Source of the DNA: Labrys miyagiensis
Lineage (GTDB): Bacteria > Pseudomonadota > Alphaproteobacteria > Rhizobiales > Labraceae
Direction of reading: 5' to 3'
DNA length: 64,000 nucleotides
Assembly (NCBI RefSeq): GCF_030160835.1
Contig: NZ_BSPC01000054.1
Span: 1 to 64,000 of the forward strand
Shown here: piece after piece, positions 44,946 through 52,484 of the stretch
How the letters are laid out: the number at the start of each line of letters is the position of its first letter
How positions within the stretch are numbered: position 1 is the stretch's first letter
Position numbers and translations under genes: made by a program
The notes under the pieces: model-generated
What the model saw: the letters and a program-made list of their open reading frames with translations, nothing else
The model's database searches: none
What the model was told of the DNA's origin: nothing

Positions 44946-45833
44946 TTAGGCCGGGGCGTGCACCGCCTCGAGACGGGCGACGCCCGAGCGCACCGCTGCC
45001 TGCACCTTCTCGAAGGCGCGGACCTCGATCTGGCGCACACGCTCGCGCGAGACACCGAACTCGTCGGACAGCTCCTCGAGCGTGATCGGATCATCGACCA
45101 GGCGGCGAGCCTCGAAGATGCGCCGCTCGCGATCGTTCAGGACGTTGAGGGCCTGACGAAGCGCGGTGGTGCGGTTGCTGCTCTCCTCGCTTTCGGCGAG
45201 ACGGGCCTCCTGGTTGCTGGTCTCGTCGACCAGCCAGTCCTGCCATTCGCCGTCGCCATCCTCGCGCACGGGCGCGTTGAGCGAGGCGTCGCCGCCGAGG
45301 CGGCGGTTCATCTCCACCACTTCCTGCGCCTGCACGCCGAGCGACTTGGCGATCGACTGCACCTGGTCGGGACGAAGGTCGCCCTCGTCGAGCGCAGAAA
45401 TCTGGCTCTTGGCCTTGCGCAGGTTGAAGAAGAGCTTCTTCTGGTTGGCCGTGGTGCCCATTTTTACGAGCGACCACGAGCGCAGGATATATTCCTGGAT
45501 CGAGGCGCGGATCCACCACATGGCATAGGTGGCAAGGCGGAAGCCTTTTTCCGGCTCGAAACGCTTGACGGCCTGCATCAGGCCGATATTGCCTTCGGAC
45601 ACGACTTCGCCGAGCGGCAGGCCGTAGCCGCGATAGCCCATGGCGATCTTGGCGACCAGACGCAGATGCGAAGTTACAAGCTGGTGGGCCGCATCACGGT
45701 CGCCATGCTCGCGCCAGCGTTTCGCAAGCATGTATTCCTGCTCGGGCTGGAGCATTGGGAAGCGGCGGATTTCATCGAGATAACGCGAAAGGCCACTCTC
45801 GGCGGCCAAGACGGGAAGCGCGGCAGAAGCCAT
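44946..45833 (-). CDS. rpoH: RNA polymerase sigma-32 factor RpoH
   Basis: A 295-residue heat-shock sigma factor. Region 2 includes LVTSHLRLVAKIAMGYRGYGLPLGEVVSEGNIGLMQAVKRFEP and LATYAMWWIRASIQEYIL; the RpoH box QKKLFFNLRKAK follows; region 4 ends LEELSDEFGVSRERVRQIEVRAFEKV. It directs RNA polymerase to chaperone and protease genes. The ATG at 45833 follows AGAGGAGAGG. Many alphaproteobacteria have two RpoH paralogues; only one is in view. Confidence 0.96.
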   Translation of the reverse strand: MASAALPVLAAESGLSRYLDEIRRFPMLQPEQEYMLAKRWREHGDRDAAHQLVTSHLRLVAKIAMGYRGYGLPLGEVVSEGNIGLMQAVKRFEPEKGFRLATYAMWWIRASIQEYILRSWSLVKMGTTANQKKLFFNLRKAKSQISALDEGDLRPDQVQSIAKSLGVQAQEVVEMNRRLGGDASLNAPVREDGDGEWQDWLVDETSNQEARLAESEESSNRTTALRQALNVLNDRERRIFEARRLVDDPITLEELSDEFGVSRERVRQIEVRAFEKVQAAVRSGVARLEAVHAPA

Positions 45834-46304
45834 ATGTTCCTCTCCTCTGAACCCCCTTTTTGGGCGGTTCAATCGCCATCCCCCATACTGGGCAGACAAC
45901 GCCTACACGATATGGGGACGGCACATGCATTTGTGAAGACCCCCTTGGGAAATCTTCTTGCACCACCTGGCGGCCCCGCATGTGCCCTTGCAGACACGGA
46001 CCAATCCCCTATCGCGCACGTATCATGCGCCCGATTGCGGCGATTTCACGTTGCAATTTTGGGAGGTCCGCCATGCATTGCGCTGAGGGCTGCGGAGGAC
46101 TCTTGCAACGTCACCGGGAGGCTTCATCTCCTGCGCCAGACCAAGATGCCCCGGGGCCGCGGTGTTTACCGTAACCACTCGTTTACCTTGTGCTGTCCGC
46201 TGGGTCCTCTATCTGTTGAGGGGAACAAATCCGCCCCCTGGAAGTTCCTCGCACACCAAAACGAAGACCGTATTTCATCGTTCACCAGCACGGGAGGCAT
46301 GAGA
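45834..46304. other. Intergenic region rpoH / stress-type membrane pair
   Basis: A 471-bp spacer between divergent genes. It holds the rpoH promoter on one side and an EcfG-like promoter candidate on the other. No gene is convincing. Confidence 0.6.
46222..46246 (+). promoter_or_regulatory. EcfG-type general stress promoter candidate
   Basis: GGAAC at 46222-46226, 17 bases, then GTT at 46244-46246, matching the alphaproteobacterial EcfG pattern (GGAAC, 16-17 bases, cGTT) except for A before GTT. It lies about 60 bases before the DUF883-like gene. Confidence 0.5.
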
Positions 46305-46670
46305 ATGGACGGAGACAAGCGAGTGGAACAGGCCAAGGCACGCATATCCGATGCGCTCACCACGGATATCGACGCATTGCGCGCCGAGGTTGCCCGCCTG
46401 ACGGAGCAGCTCAGCAGCTTCATCGACGAGGAAAAGTCCACCTTGTCGAAGATCCTTTCCAAGGAGGCCAAGAGCGCCAAGCAGATGCTCGACAGCAAGC
46501 TGAGCGATGTCGGCAGCAAGGCCGGCGAGATCAGCGATGCGGCCCGGGAGCAGGCTTCGGACCTGCAGAAGGCCACGCTCGACTACATCACCAAGAAGCC
46601 GCTGCAATCGGTGGCGATCGCGGCTGGCATCGGCCTGCTGCTCGGCCTGTGGAGCAAGAACCGCTCGTGA
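46305..46670 (+). CDS. DUF883-like (ElaB/YqjD type) membrane-anchored protein
   Basis: A 121-residue protein: a long helix (about 5-95, VARLTEQLSSFIDEEKSTLSK and AREQASDLQKATLDYI) and a C-terminal membrane helix KPLQSVAIAAGIGLLLGLWSKNRS. This is the ElaB/YqjD layout; such proteins anchor at the inner membrane and in enterobacteria bind ribosomes in stationary phase. The ATG at 46305 follows GGGAGGC with seven bases spacing. It overlaps the next gene by one base. Confidence 0.82.
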   Translation: MDGDKRVEQAKARISDALTTDIDALRAEVARLTEQLSSFIDEEKSTLSKILSKEAKSAKQMLDSKLSDVGSKAGEISDAAREQASDLQKATLDYITKKPLQSVAIAAGIGLLLGLWSKNRS

Positions 46671-47065
46671 TGCGTCTTCTTGCTCTCGGTAGTCTCGCCA
46701 AAAAGGAAGTAGGCACGGCCCTGCGCCAGCGTGGGGCCGTCTTTCTGTGGCAGGGCATCGCAGGGCTCTGCATGGTGGCCATGGCGATCATCGGCCTGAT
46801 CAGTCTCCACCGTTTCGTCAGCGAGCGCTACGGCCCCTATTGGGCGGATGCCGCCCTCGCTGGCCTGTTCGCGGTGATCGCCCTGATCGCGCTTATGGTA
46901 TCGATGCAGTTGAACAAGCGCGCCAAGCGCCGCGAGGCGCTCGCCGCCGCCATGCTCGCCGCCGCTGGCCTGGCCTCGGAAGTGCTGCCGGACAAGAAGT
47001 CCGCCACCCAGGCTCTGGTCATCGCCGCCCTCGCCGGCGGCTTCTGGTTCGGCCGGAAAAGATAG
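46670..47065 (+). CDS. Phage-holin-superfamily-like membrane protein
   Basis: A 131-residue protein with two close membrane helices (about 25-48 and 60-83) and a C-terminal hydrophobic stretch ending ALAGGFWFGRKR. The first helices and the SLHRFVSERYGPYWADAA loop resemble the YqjE/holin-X group often found with DUF883 genes. The start overlaps the previous stop (TGATG), so translation is coupled. It is not evidence of a prophage. Function is unknown; a stress-related envelope role is inferred from pairing and the promoter candidate. Confidence 0.78.
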   Translation: MRLLALGSLAKKEVGTALRQRGAVFLWQGIAGLCMVAMAIIGLISLHRFVSERYGPYWADAALAGLFAVIALIALMVSMQLNKRAKRREALAAAMLAAAGLASEVLPDKKSATQALVIAALAGGFWFGRKR

Positions 47066-47158
47066 CGCCCTGGAATCGCAGGCATCCCTGCTTGCTCTTG
47101 GAAACGATACGCCCGCAAGAGAGGAAGAGCCGGCAAGATGCCGGCGGTCCCAGGGGCG
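47065..47158. repeat. Diverged family A relative
   Basis: The ends CGCCCTGGAATCGC and the block closing GGTCCCAGGGGCG are imperfectly inverted, with GCCGGCAAGATGCCGGC as an internal hairpin and CTTGGAAAC in the middle, as in family A. It separates the convergent holin-like and rluD genes. Confidence 0.55.
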
Positions 47159-48172
47159 TTATCCCCGCAAGGCTTGCGCCAAGGCGGCCAGATCCGCCGG
47201 CAGCGGGCTCTCGAACACCATATGCTCTCCGCTCACCGGATGCTCGAAGCCGAGCAGACGGGCGTGCAGGGCCTGCCGGTCCATCGCCGCGAGAGCGGCC
47301 TTCGCCTCCTCCGGCAGCAGCGCGGCCTTGGTCTTGAAGCCCGAACCGTAAACGGCATCGCCCAGCAGGGGATGGCCGAGATGGGCCATGTGCACGCGGA
47401 TCTGATGGGTACGGCCGGTCTCGAGCCGGCATTCCACCAGGCTGACCAGCGGCTGGCCGGCCTGCTCGCCGAAAGTCTCGACCAGGGCATAATGGGTGAT
47501 CGCCTCGCGCCCACGCCCCAGCGGCACGACGGCCATCTTCTCGCGGTTGCGGGTAGAACGGTCGATGCCGGTCTCAACGGTGCCATGCGGGCGGGTACCG
47601 CCCCAGACGAAAGCGAGGTAGGCGCGCTCCAGGGGCCCGGTGCGGCCGTGATCGGCGAATTGCGCGGCGAGACCCTGATGGGCGCGGTCGTTCTTGGCCA
47701 CCACCAGAAGCCCGGAGGTATCCTTGTCGAGCCGATGCACGATGCCCGGCCGCTTCACACCGCCGACGCCGGAGAGCGAATCACCGCAATGGGCGATCAA
47801 GGCATTCACCAGCGTACCGCTCTCATGTCCCGCCGCCGGATGCACCACGAGGCCCACCGGCTTGTCGATGACGAGAAGGTCGTCGTCCTCATAGACGATG
47901 ACGAGCGGGATGTCCTCACCCTGCGGCTCGGCCGGCACCGCCTCCGGCACGCCCAAGCCCACCGTCTGCCCGGCCTTGAGGATGTGCCCGGCATCGAGCA
48001 CCGGCTTGCCGTCGAGCTGCGCATGGCCGGCCTCGATCAGCGCCTTGATGCGCGTGCGCGACAGAGGCTGTGCGTCCGAGTCCTGGAACTGGCGCGCCAG
48101 GAAGCGATCAATACGCTCGCCGGCTTCGGCAACCTCGAAGGTGGTAGAAACGGGATGTGCTGGATTGGTCAT
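47159..48172 (-). CDS. rluD: 23S rRNA pseudouridine synthase RluD (RluA family)
   Basis: A 337-residue RluA-family pseudouridine synthase. The N-terminal S4 RNA-binding domain (about 10-75, SRTRIKALIEAGHAQLDGKPV) precedes the catalytic domain with HRLDKDTSGLLVVAK (146-160; catalytic Asp at 149) and GRTHQIRVHMAHLGHPLLGDAVYG. RluD modifies helix 69 of 23S rRNA. Closeness to rpoH is usual in this group; two small genes lie between them here. Confidence 0.94.
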   Translation of the reverse strand: MTNPAHPVSTTFEVAEAGERIDRFLARQFQDSDAQPLSRTRIKALIEAGHAQLDGKPVLDAGHILKAGQTVGLGVPEAVPAEPQGEDIPLVIVYEDDDLLVIDKPVGLVVHPAAGHESGTLVNALIAHCGDSLSGVGGVKRPGIVHRLDKDTSGLLVVAKNDRAHQGLAAQFADHGRTGPLERAYLAFVWGGTRPHGTVETGIDRSTRNREKMAVVPLGRGREAITHYALVETFGEQAGQPLVSLVECRLETGRTHQIRVHMAHLGHPLLGDAVYGSGFKTKAALLPEEAKAALAAMDRQALHARLLGFEHPVSGEHMVFESPLPADLAALAQALRG

Positions 48173-48188
48173 ACACGCCTGAGGCGGA

Positions 48189-48207
48189 TGGCGCTCCCAA
48201 TCGGACT
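48189..48207. other. Partial tRNA-Glu 3' end, candidate attachment site
   Basis: These 19 bases (TGGCGCTCCCAATCGGACT) match the 3' end of the tRNA-Glu gene at 49608-49626 at 18 of 19 positions, in the same orientation, on the side facing the tRNA 3' end. That is the layout left by integration into a tRNA gene. No integrase gene is visible, so this is inference. Confidence 0.5.
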
Positions 48208-48518
48208 GTCGAGAGCAAATGAAAACAAGGGCTTAGTTTGGCGAACGTGCGCCAGTTTCTTCGCTTGTTCACGTAGGAGATGGCGACCCTGAAAGCAAGT
48301 CGGAAACGCCCGCGATTCCGTAAGGGACAAAAAGTCCCGAGTTAGTTCATGAGGCATTCCTAGCGCGTTGAAATCGGCTGGCATGACCCTTCTCCAAACA
48401 GCATTCGCCATGATATTGAAGAAGCCACCTGGCCCTTGGCGAGCCAAACAAGATGTCAAATAAAGTTCTCGACCTTGCGTCGATGCCTTTCTATGAAGGC
48501 CTCTGATATCTTTTGCTC

Positions 48519-48599
48519 GTGGGCTTGGGGAGCGTAATCGCTGCGATTGCCTTCTTTGGCGCCGTCGTCCTGGTAGCCTCCATCCTACCGAAACGCTGA
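48519..48599 (+). CDS. Possible single-helix membrane micropeptide
   Basis: A GTG-initiated 26-residue frame, MGLGSVIAAIAFFGAVVLVA plus SILPKR, with one membrane helix and a basic tail. There is no good ribosome binding site; a TTG two codons earlier is an alternative start. A short frame (48453-48506) in the same phase lies upstream, ending in TGA. Support is only the hydrophobic pattern, so this is a weak candidate. Confidence 0.2.
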   Translation: MGLGSVIAAIAFFGAVVLVASILPKR

Positions 48600-48733
48600 C
48601 GCCGGCAATAGTTGGCACCTCGCGAGCGTCGGGTTTTTGTTGCCGCAGGGAACACTACCCCAAATAGAAAAGTTTTGGAGATGCACGCCGACGGCTCCCC
48701 GAGCGGTCTGCGGCAATCGGCACCAGCAATTTA

Positions 48734-48759
48734 ACCGGCTCCAACGAGCCGGTTCTTTT
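48734..48759 (+). terminator. Terminator-like hairpin
   Basis: ACCGGCTC-CAAC-GAGCCGGT is a perfect 8-bp stem followed by TCTTTT. No gene ends just before it. Confidence 0.75.
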
Positions 48760-48792
48760 GCCCGACGTGCCCTTTCCGTTGCGGCGAAGCCT

Positions 48793-48812
48793 CCAGCCCC
48801 GAGCTGGTTTTT
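48793..48812 (+). terminator. Terminator-like hairpin
   Basis: CCAGC-CCCGA-GCTGG stem followed by five T. It lies 34 bases after the previous hairpin with no gene between. Confidence 0.6.
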
Positions 48813-48932
48813 GTCATGTGCAGGACACTCCTCTGTTTGAGGGATAATCCGGCAGCGCAGGAGGGTATATGTTTGCCCAATCGGTGGCCTCGCCAACCAA
48901 GGCCATCGTTCTGGAGCGAGATGGACTTGCCC

Positions 48933-48966
48933 AACCCGGTTCGCCGCACGCGAGCCGGGTTTTTTG
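48933..48966 (+). terminator. Terminator-like hairpin
   Basis: AACCCGGTTCG pairs with CGAGCCGGGTT (one G-T pair) and leads into a run of six T. It is the strongest of the cluster. Confidence 0.75.
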
Positions 48967-49070
48967 TTGACTGTCCCCAGGCTCAGGATGTCGGCTTGTG
49001 GGTCGGCTCGATCCTGAGGCCGCCGAAGCGATCTTGGAAGGTCTACTTCGAATTTAACCGCCAAATCACG

Positions 49071-49409
49071 CTAATAGTCAAGATTAGATACAATATAAAA
49101 TGAGGTTAAAACACAAACCCAAACTGCAGCAAGAACTATGAGCCAATGAAATGCACTGTCCCGCCGAAATAATATGGAGGCAATCCCGCTAGCGGTGATT
49201 ACACATGCTAGGAGAAAAAATATAAGCTTAACTAAATCGACCGTGTCCACTACTTCGCTCGCGTTCTGCGTGCCCCTCTATATTATATTGAAGAAGTTAT
49301 CGTTAAGCGTCAATTCTGCAAATAGCGGTAATAGTAGAAGAATAAGGGGGATACCCAGCGGAGTCAGAGAGTTACCCTACAATAATCCTTCGGCGGATTC
49401 CGTACTCAC
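49071..49409 (-). pseudogene. Interrupted small membrane protein frame
   Basis: On the minus strand, a GTG at 49409 with AGGAGGCG upstream opens a 112-codon frame with TAG at codons 11 and 44. The translation has a hydrophobic run (SLTPLGIPLILLLLPLFAEL) and two further helices (LVKLIFFLLACVITASGIAS and HWLIVLAAVWVCVLTSFYIV) before a final TAG. Three well-spaced membrane segments in one frame suggest a decayed gene. A GTG at 49250 would give an uninterrupted 59-residue two-helix product. In AT-rich DNA such hydrophobic frames also arise by chance. Confidence 0.35.
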
Positions 49410-49607
49410 TCCGCCTCCTGCCACGCAAAAACGCATATCCTCAGCACGCTGAAGGCGTGATAGCGGTTGCAAGTCGCGCGGTGCGTCGCAGAAGAAGCTG
49501 GCGAAGATACGATGGAGTCGGTTGTCAGGCACATTCGGCAGCCGAAAAAGGCCGATGGCGAACCATCCTGGCTAACCATTCCGCAACCATTTGAAACTGC
49601 TGTTGAA

Positions 49608-49683
49608 TGGCGCTCCCAACCGGACTCGAACCGGTGTTTTCGCCGTGAGAGGGCGACGTCCTGGGCCACTAGACGATGGGAGC
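49608..49683 (-). tRNA. tRNA-Glu (CUC anticodon)
   Basis: A 76-nt gene on the minus strand with CCA encoded. The acceptor stem GCTCCCA pairs with TGGGAGC, the D-arm has GTCTAGTGGCCCAGGAC, the anticodon loop is CTCTCAC flanked by TCGCC/GGCGA, giving anticodon CUC, and the T-arm has GGTTCGAGTCC. Sequence and structure match tRNA-Glu. A partial copy of its 3' end lies at 48189-48207. Confidence 0.95.
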
Positions 49684-49870
49684 AGCGGCAAGGAGTGGGC
49701 CTATAGCGGGAAAGCTCGCTGCGAGCAAGGACCAATCTGCGCTTTTTCGCATTCGCAGATCGCCCGCCGTCGTTCAAGGCCTGGCAATGCCATTGGCAGG
49801 AGAAGGAAGCCGTCGATGCGATGGCTCCCTCGAGATTTGGCATACGGCCGGAAACCGCGCGGATACCGTC

Positions 49871-50287
49871 TTAGCGCACGCCGACCAGACGCTTGGGTGC
49901 GCGATATTCCACCACGACGGAGCGCGGTGCGGCAGAGGCGCGAGACTGCCCGATCGGCAGGCTCAGCCGGCGCTCGGTCGGCTTGAGCGGCGCCGGGCGT
50001 TTGGCGACAGCGCGCACTTCTTCGGCACCGATGCCGAGCAGGGACGCAGCAATTTCGATCTGCTGCTCGAACTCGTCGCTAAGGCATTCCGCGGCAATCA
50101 TCGCTTCCTCGATGGTGGGAAGCGCCTGCTTGACACGCCGGCTGCCATATTTTGTCTTCCAGGTCTCGCTCACGGGAGTGAATGCCTTCTCATTGATCAC
50201 GCTCACCATAGCAGGATTCGAGCGATATTGCACCGCAGCATAAGCTGGCCTGCCATGCGCTTTAAGGGTGACGAATCGCTCCTGCAT
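49871..50287 (-). CDS. Hypothetical protein
   Basis: A 138-residue soluble, basic protein with no recognised domain. It opens MQERFVTLKAHGRPAYAAVQY, has a helical middle (TIEEAMIAAECLSDEFEQQIEIAASLLGI) and a basic C-terminus ending VVEYRAPKRLVGVR. AAAGGA lies a few bases before the ATG, and composition is normal, which supports a real gene. It lies upstream of the tRNA-Glu gene, on the same strand. No function can be given. Confidence 0.68.
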   Translation of the reverse strand: MQERFVTLKAHGRPAYAAVQYRSNPAMVSVINEKAFTPVSETWKTKYGSRRVKQALPTIEEAMIAAECLSDEFEQQIEIAASLLGIGAEEVRAVAKRPAPLKPTERRLSLPIGQSRASAAPRSVVVEYRAPKRLVGVR

Positions 50288-50491
50288 ATCCTTTCGATTC
50301 GGTCCGTGCGATTTGCCACACCCCAGATGGGATGATGCTGAAGCGATTCAAGGGACCCTTCAGCCGACATCCCTTGGTAGCGGCAGGATCACGATCTTCC
50401 ACTGCGAACGCCGACATGAGATCGGCCGCCGTTGGAGTCCCACTCACCTCCGCCCTCGCCGCCCAGGCCTGACAAGTCATGACGACCGCTC

Positions 50492-50519
50492 TTGACAGCA
50501 TCGTTTCGCGTGCTATCTT
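50492..50519 (+). promoter_or_regulatory. Promoter candidate for the catabolic locus
   Basis: TTGACA at 50492-50497, 16 bases, then TATCTT at 50514-50519. Just downstream, an AT-rich stretch has TTGAAT and ATTCAA about 22 bases apart (50518-50551), a possible operator. The first gene starts at 50572. Confidence 0.5.
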
Positions 50520-50571
50520 GAATTTAATATCATTAATGAATAAATATTCAAAGCCCCATACGGGAGGACAG

Positions 50572-51498
50572 ATGACAGCGCCCTATCGCCAATCAGCGTT
50601 GCAGGACACCGTGACAACGGGTCCGGACGCCGTGACGGCGGGCCCGGACTCGGCCTTGCGGGCCGTGGCCTCCCCCGCCTTCGGCGCCACCTCTGATCCG
50701 AAGGCGCTGGCCGAGATCGCCCGCCAGGTGCGCATCAAGATCGTCAAGACCATCGCCAAAGCGGGCCTCGGCCATGTAGGCGGCGACCTCTCGGTGACCG
50801 ACATCCTCACCACCCTCTATTTCGGCGTGCTCGACATCGATCCCGCCAATCCGGCCAAGCCGAACCGCGACCGTTTCATCCTCTCAAAGGGCCATTGCGC
50901 GGCCGCCTTCTACAGCGTGCTCTCCCTGCGCGGTTTCTTCGATCCCGAAGCCGTCGACACCTTCATGCAGCCGCTCGCCGCGCTGAACGGCCATCCGAAC
51001 CGCCGCAAGATCCCCGGCGTCGAGGCCAATACCGGCCCGCTCGGTCACGGCCTGCCCATCAGTGTCGGCGCCGCCGTCGGCGCCAGGCTCGCCGGCCAGG
51101 ACTGGCGCACCTTCGTGGTGCTGGGCGACGGCGAACTGCAGGAAGGTTCGAACTGGGAGGCCGTCATGACGGCAGGCCACCGCAGGCTCGCCAACCTCAC
51201 CGCTATCGTCGACCGCAACCGCTTCCAGCAGGGCGCGGGCACGGAGGCCACCAACACGCTCGAACCGCTCGCTGACAAGTTCCGCTCCTTCGGCTGGGAA
51301 GTGATCGATATCGACGGCCATGACACGGCGGCCCTGCTCAAGGTGCTCGCCGCCCGCGGCACCGACAAGCCCCGCGCCGTGATCGCCAAGACCTACAAGG
51401 GGCGCGGCGTTTCCTTCATGGAAGACAGGGTGGAGTGGCACCACAAGGTGCCGAGCGCCGAACAGGTCGAGCTCGCATTGAAGGAACTGTCGTCATGA
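50572..51498 (+). CDS. Transketolase, N-terminal (TPP-binding) subunit
   Basis: A 308-residue protein corresponding to the first half of transketolase. It has GLGHVGGDLSVTDILTTLYF, SKGHCAAAFYSVL, NTGPLGHGLPISVGAA and the TPP/metal motif GDGELQEGSNWEA (185-197), then the DRNRFQQGAGT stretch. It must pair with the next gene's product to make an active enzyme that transfers two-carbon units. CGGGAGGACAG precedes the ATG at 50572; the upstream in-frame ATG lies before the promoter's AT-rich stretch and is rejected. It opens the catabolic operon and overlaps the next gene by four bases. Confidence 0.94.
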   Translation: MTAPYRQSALQDTVTTGPDAVTAGPDSALRAVASPAFGATSDPKALAEIARQVRIKIVKTIAKAGLGHVGGDLSVTDILTTLYFGVLDIDPANPAKPNRDRFILSKGHCAAAFYSVLSLRGFFDPEAVDTFMQPLAALNGHPNRRKIPGVEANTGPLGHGLPISVGAAVGARLAGQDWRTFVVLGDGELQEGSNWEAVMTAGHRRLANLTAIVDRNRFQQGAGTEATNTLEPLADKFRSFGWEVIDIDGHDTAALLKVLAARGTDKPRAVIAKTYKGRGVSFMEDRVEWHHKVPSAEQVELALKELSS

Positions 51499-52484
51499 GC
51501 GCCCACGAAGCTCCCCGCCCTGCCGGGGCGCCCGAAACCTTCGCGAAGGAAACTTTCGACTGCCGCGTGGCTTTCGCCGAGGAGCTGACCGCCCTCGCCC
51601 GCGCCGACAGCCGCATCGTGGCCGTGTGCAACGACAGCGTCGGCTCCAGCAATCTCGGCGCCTTCCAGAAGGAATTTCCCGATCGCCTCGTCAATGTCGG
51701 CATTGCCGAACAGAACATGGTGGGTGTCGGCGCGGGCCTTGCCAATGCCGGCATGATCCCCTTCGTCTGCGCCGCCGCGCCCTTCCTGTCAGGCCGCGCC
51801 ACTGAGCAGATCAAGGCGGACTGCGCCTATTCGCAATATCCGGTGGTGCTGTGCGGCATGTCGCCGGGCATGGCCTATGGCGAACTCGGCCCCACCCATC
51901 ACTCGATCGAGGATTTCGCCTGGATGCGGGCGATCGCCGAGCTCACCGTGATGGCGCCTGCCGATCCGCAGGAGACGCGCCAGGCCGTGCGCTGGGCCGC
52001 CGGCGCCGGCAAACCTATCTATATGCGCATCCCCCGCTTCAAGATCCCGGCCGTCAGCCCGTCCGAGTCACGGTTCGAGCCCGGCAGGATCGCCACGCTT
52101 CGCGAGGGCAGCGACGTCACCGTCGCCGCCATCGGTACCATGGTTTCGCGAGCGCTGGAGGCAGCGGATCTGCTGGCAAAGCAAGACGTTTCGGCCCGCG
52201 TCCTCAATGTCTCCACCCTCAAGCCGCTCGATGAGGAGACCATCCTCAAGGCCGCGCGCGAGACGGGGCGCATCGTCACCGCCGAGGAAGCGGTTGTCGG
52301 CGGCGGCCTCGGCGGCGCCGTTGCCGAAACCGTGTCGCAGCACCATCCCGTGCCGATGAAGATCCTCGGGGTATCTGGCTTTGCGCCAACGGGCGACACG
52401 CAGTTCCTGCTCGACCATTTCGGCCTGAATGCGCAGGGCATCGTGAAGGCAGCGCTCGGCCTCCTGGGCAAGGGAGCACATTGA
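51495..52484 (+). CDS. Transketolase, C-terminal (pyrimidine-binding) subunit
   Basis: A 329-residue partner carrying the second half of transketolase: pyrimidine-binding domain with VNVGIAEQNMVGVGAGLA (catalytic Glu at about 72), GELGPTHHSIEDFAWMRAI, and a C-terminal domain with EEAVVGGGLGGAVAE. The ATG at 51495 overlaps the previous stop (ATGA). Split transketolases of this kind are known in pathways for unusual sugars, for example apulose 4-phosphate cleavage; the substrate here is not assignable. Confidence 0.94.
   Translation: MSAHEAPRPAGAPETFAKETFDCRVAFAEELTALARADSRIVAVCNDSVGSSNLGAFQKEFPDRLVNVGIAEQNMVGVGAGLANAGMIPFVCAAAPFLSGRATEQIKADCAYSQYPVVLCGMSPGMAYGELGPTHHSIEDFAWMRAIAELTVMAPADPQETRQAVRWAAGAGKPIYMRIPRFKIPAVSPSESRFEPGRIATLREGSDVTVAAIGTMVSRALEAADLLAKQDVSARVLNVSTLKPLDEETILKAARETGRIVTAEEAVVGGGLGGAVAETVSQHHPVPMKILGVSGFAPTGDTQFLLDHFGLNAQGIVKAALGLLGKGAH

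Larger units (their letters stand above)
48208..49607. other. Gene-poor, AT-richer patch beside tRNA-Glu
   Basis: About 1.4 kb between the partial and complete tRNA copies. Contents in order: a possible 26-residue membrane peptide (48519-48599), several short T-tailed hairpins (48734-48966), and an interrupted membrane-protein reading frame on the minus strand (49071-49409). Base composition falls sharply after about 49050. No intact gene is convincing. Confidence 0.5.

Noticed and set aside
46670-47065. Holin-like protein as a sign of prophage
   Set aside because: It is coupled to a DUF883-like gene behind a stress-type promoter, and no other phage gene is present.
48169-48618. 150-residue minus-strand frame beside rluD
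   Set aside because: Mixed low-complexity composition, no ribosome binding site, and it crosses the partial tRNA copy.
49174-49452. Plus-strand frame over the AT-rich patch
   Set aside because: No family or good start; the opposite strand gives a better membrane-protein pattern.
49406-49843. Minus-strand frame covering the tRNA-Glu gene
   Set aside because: It reads through the tRNA gene, so it is a shadow frame.
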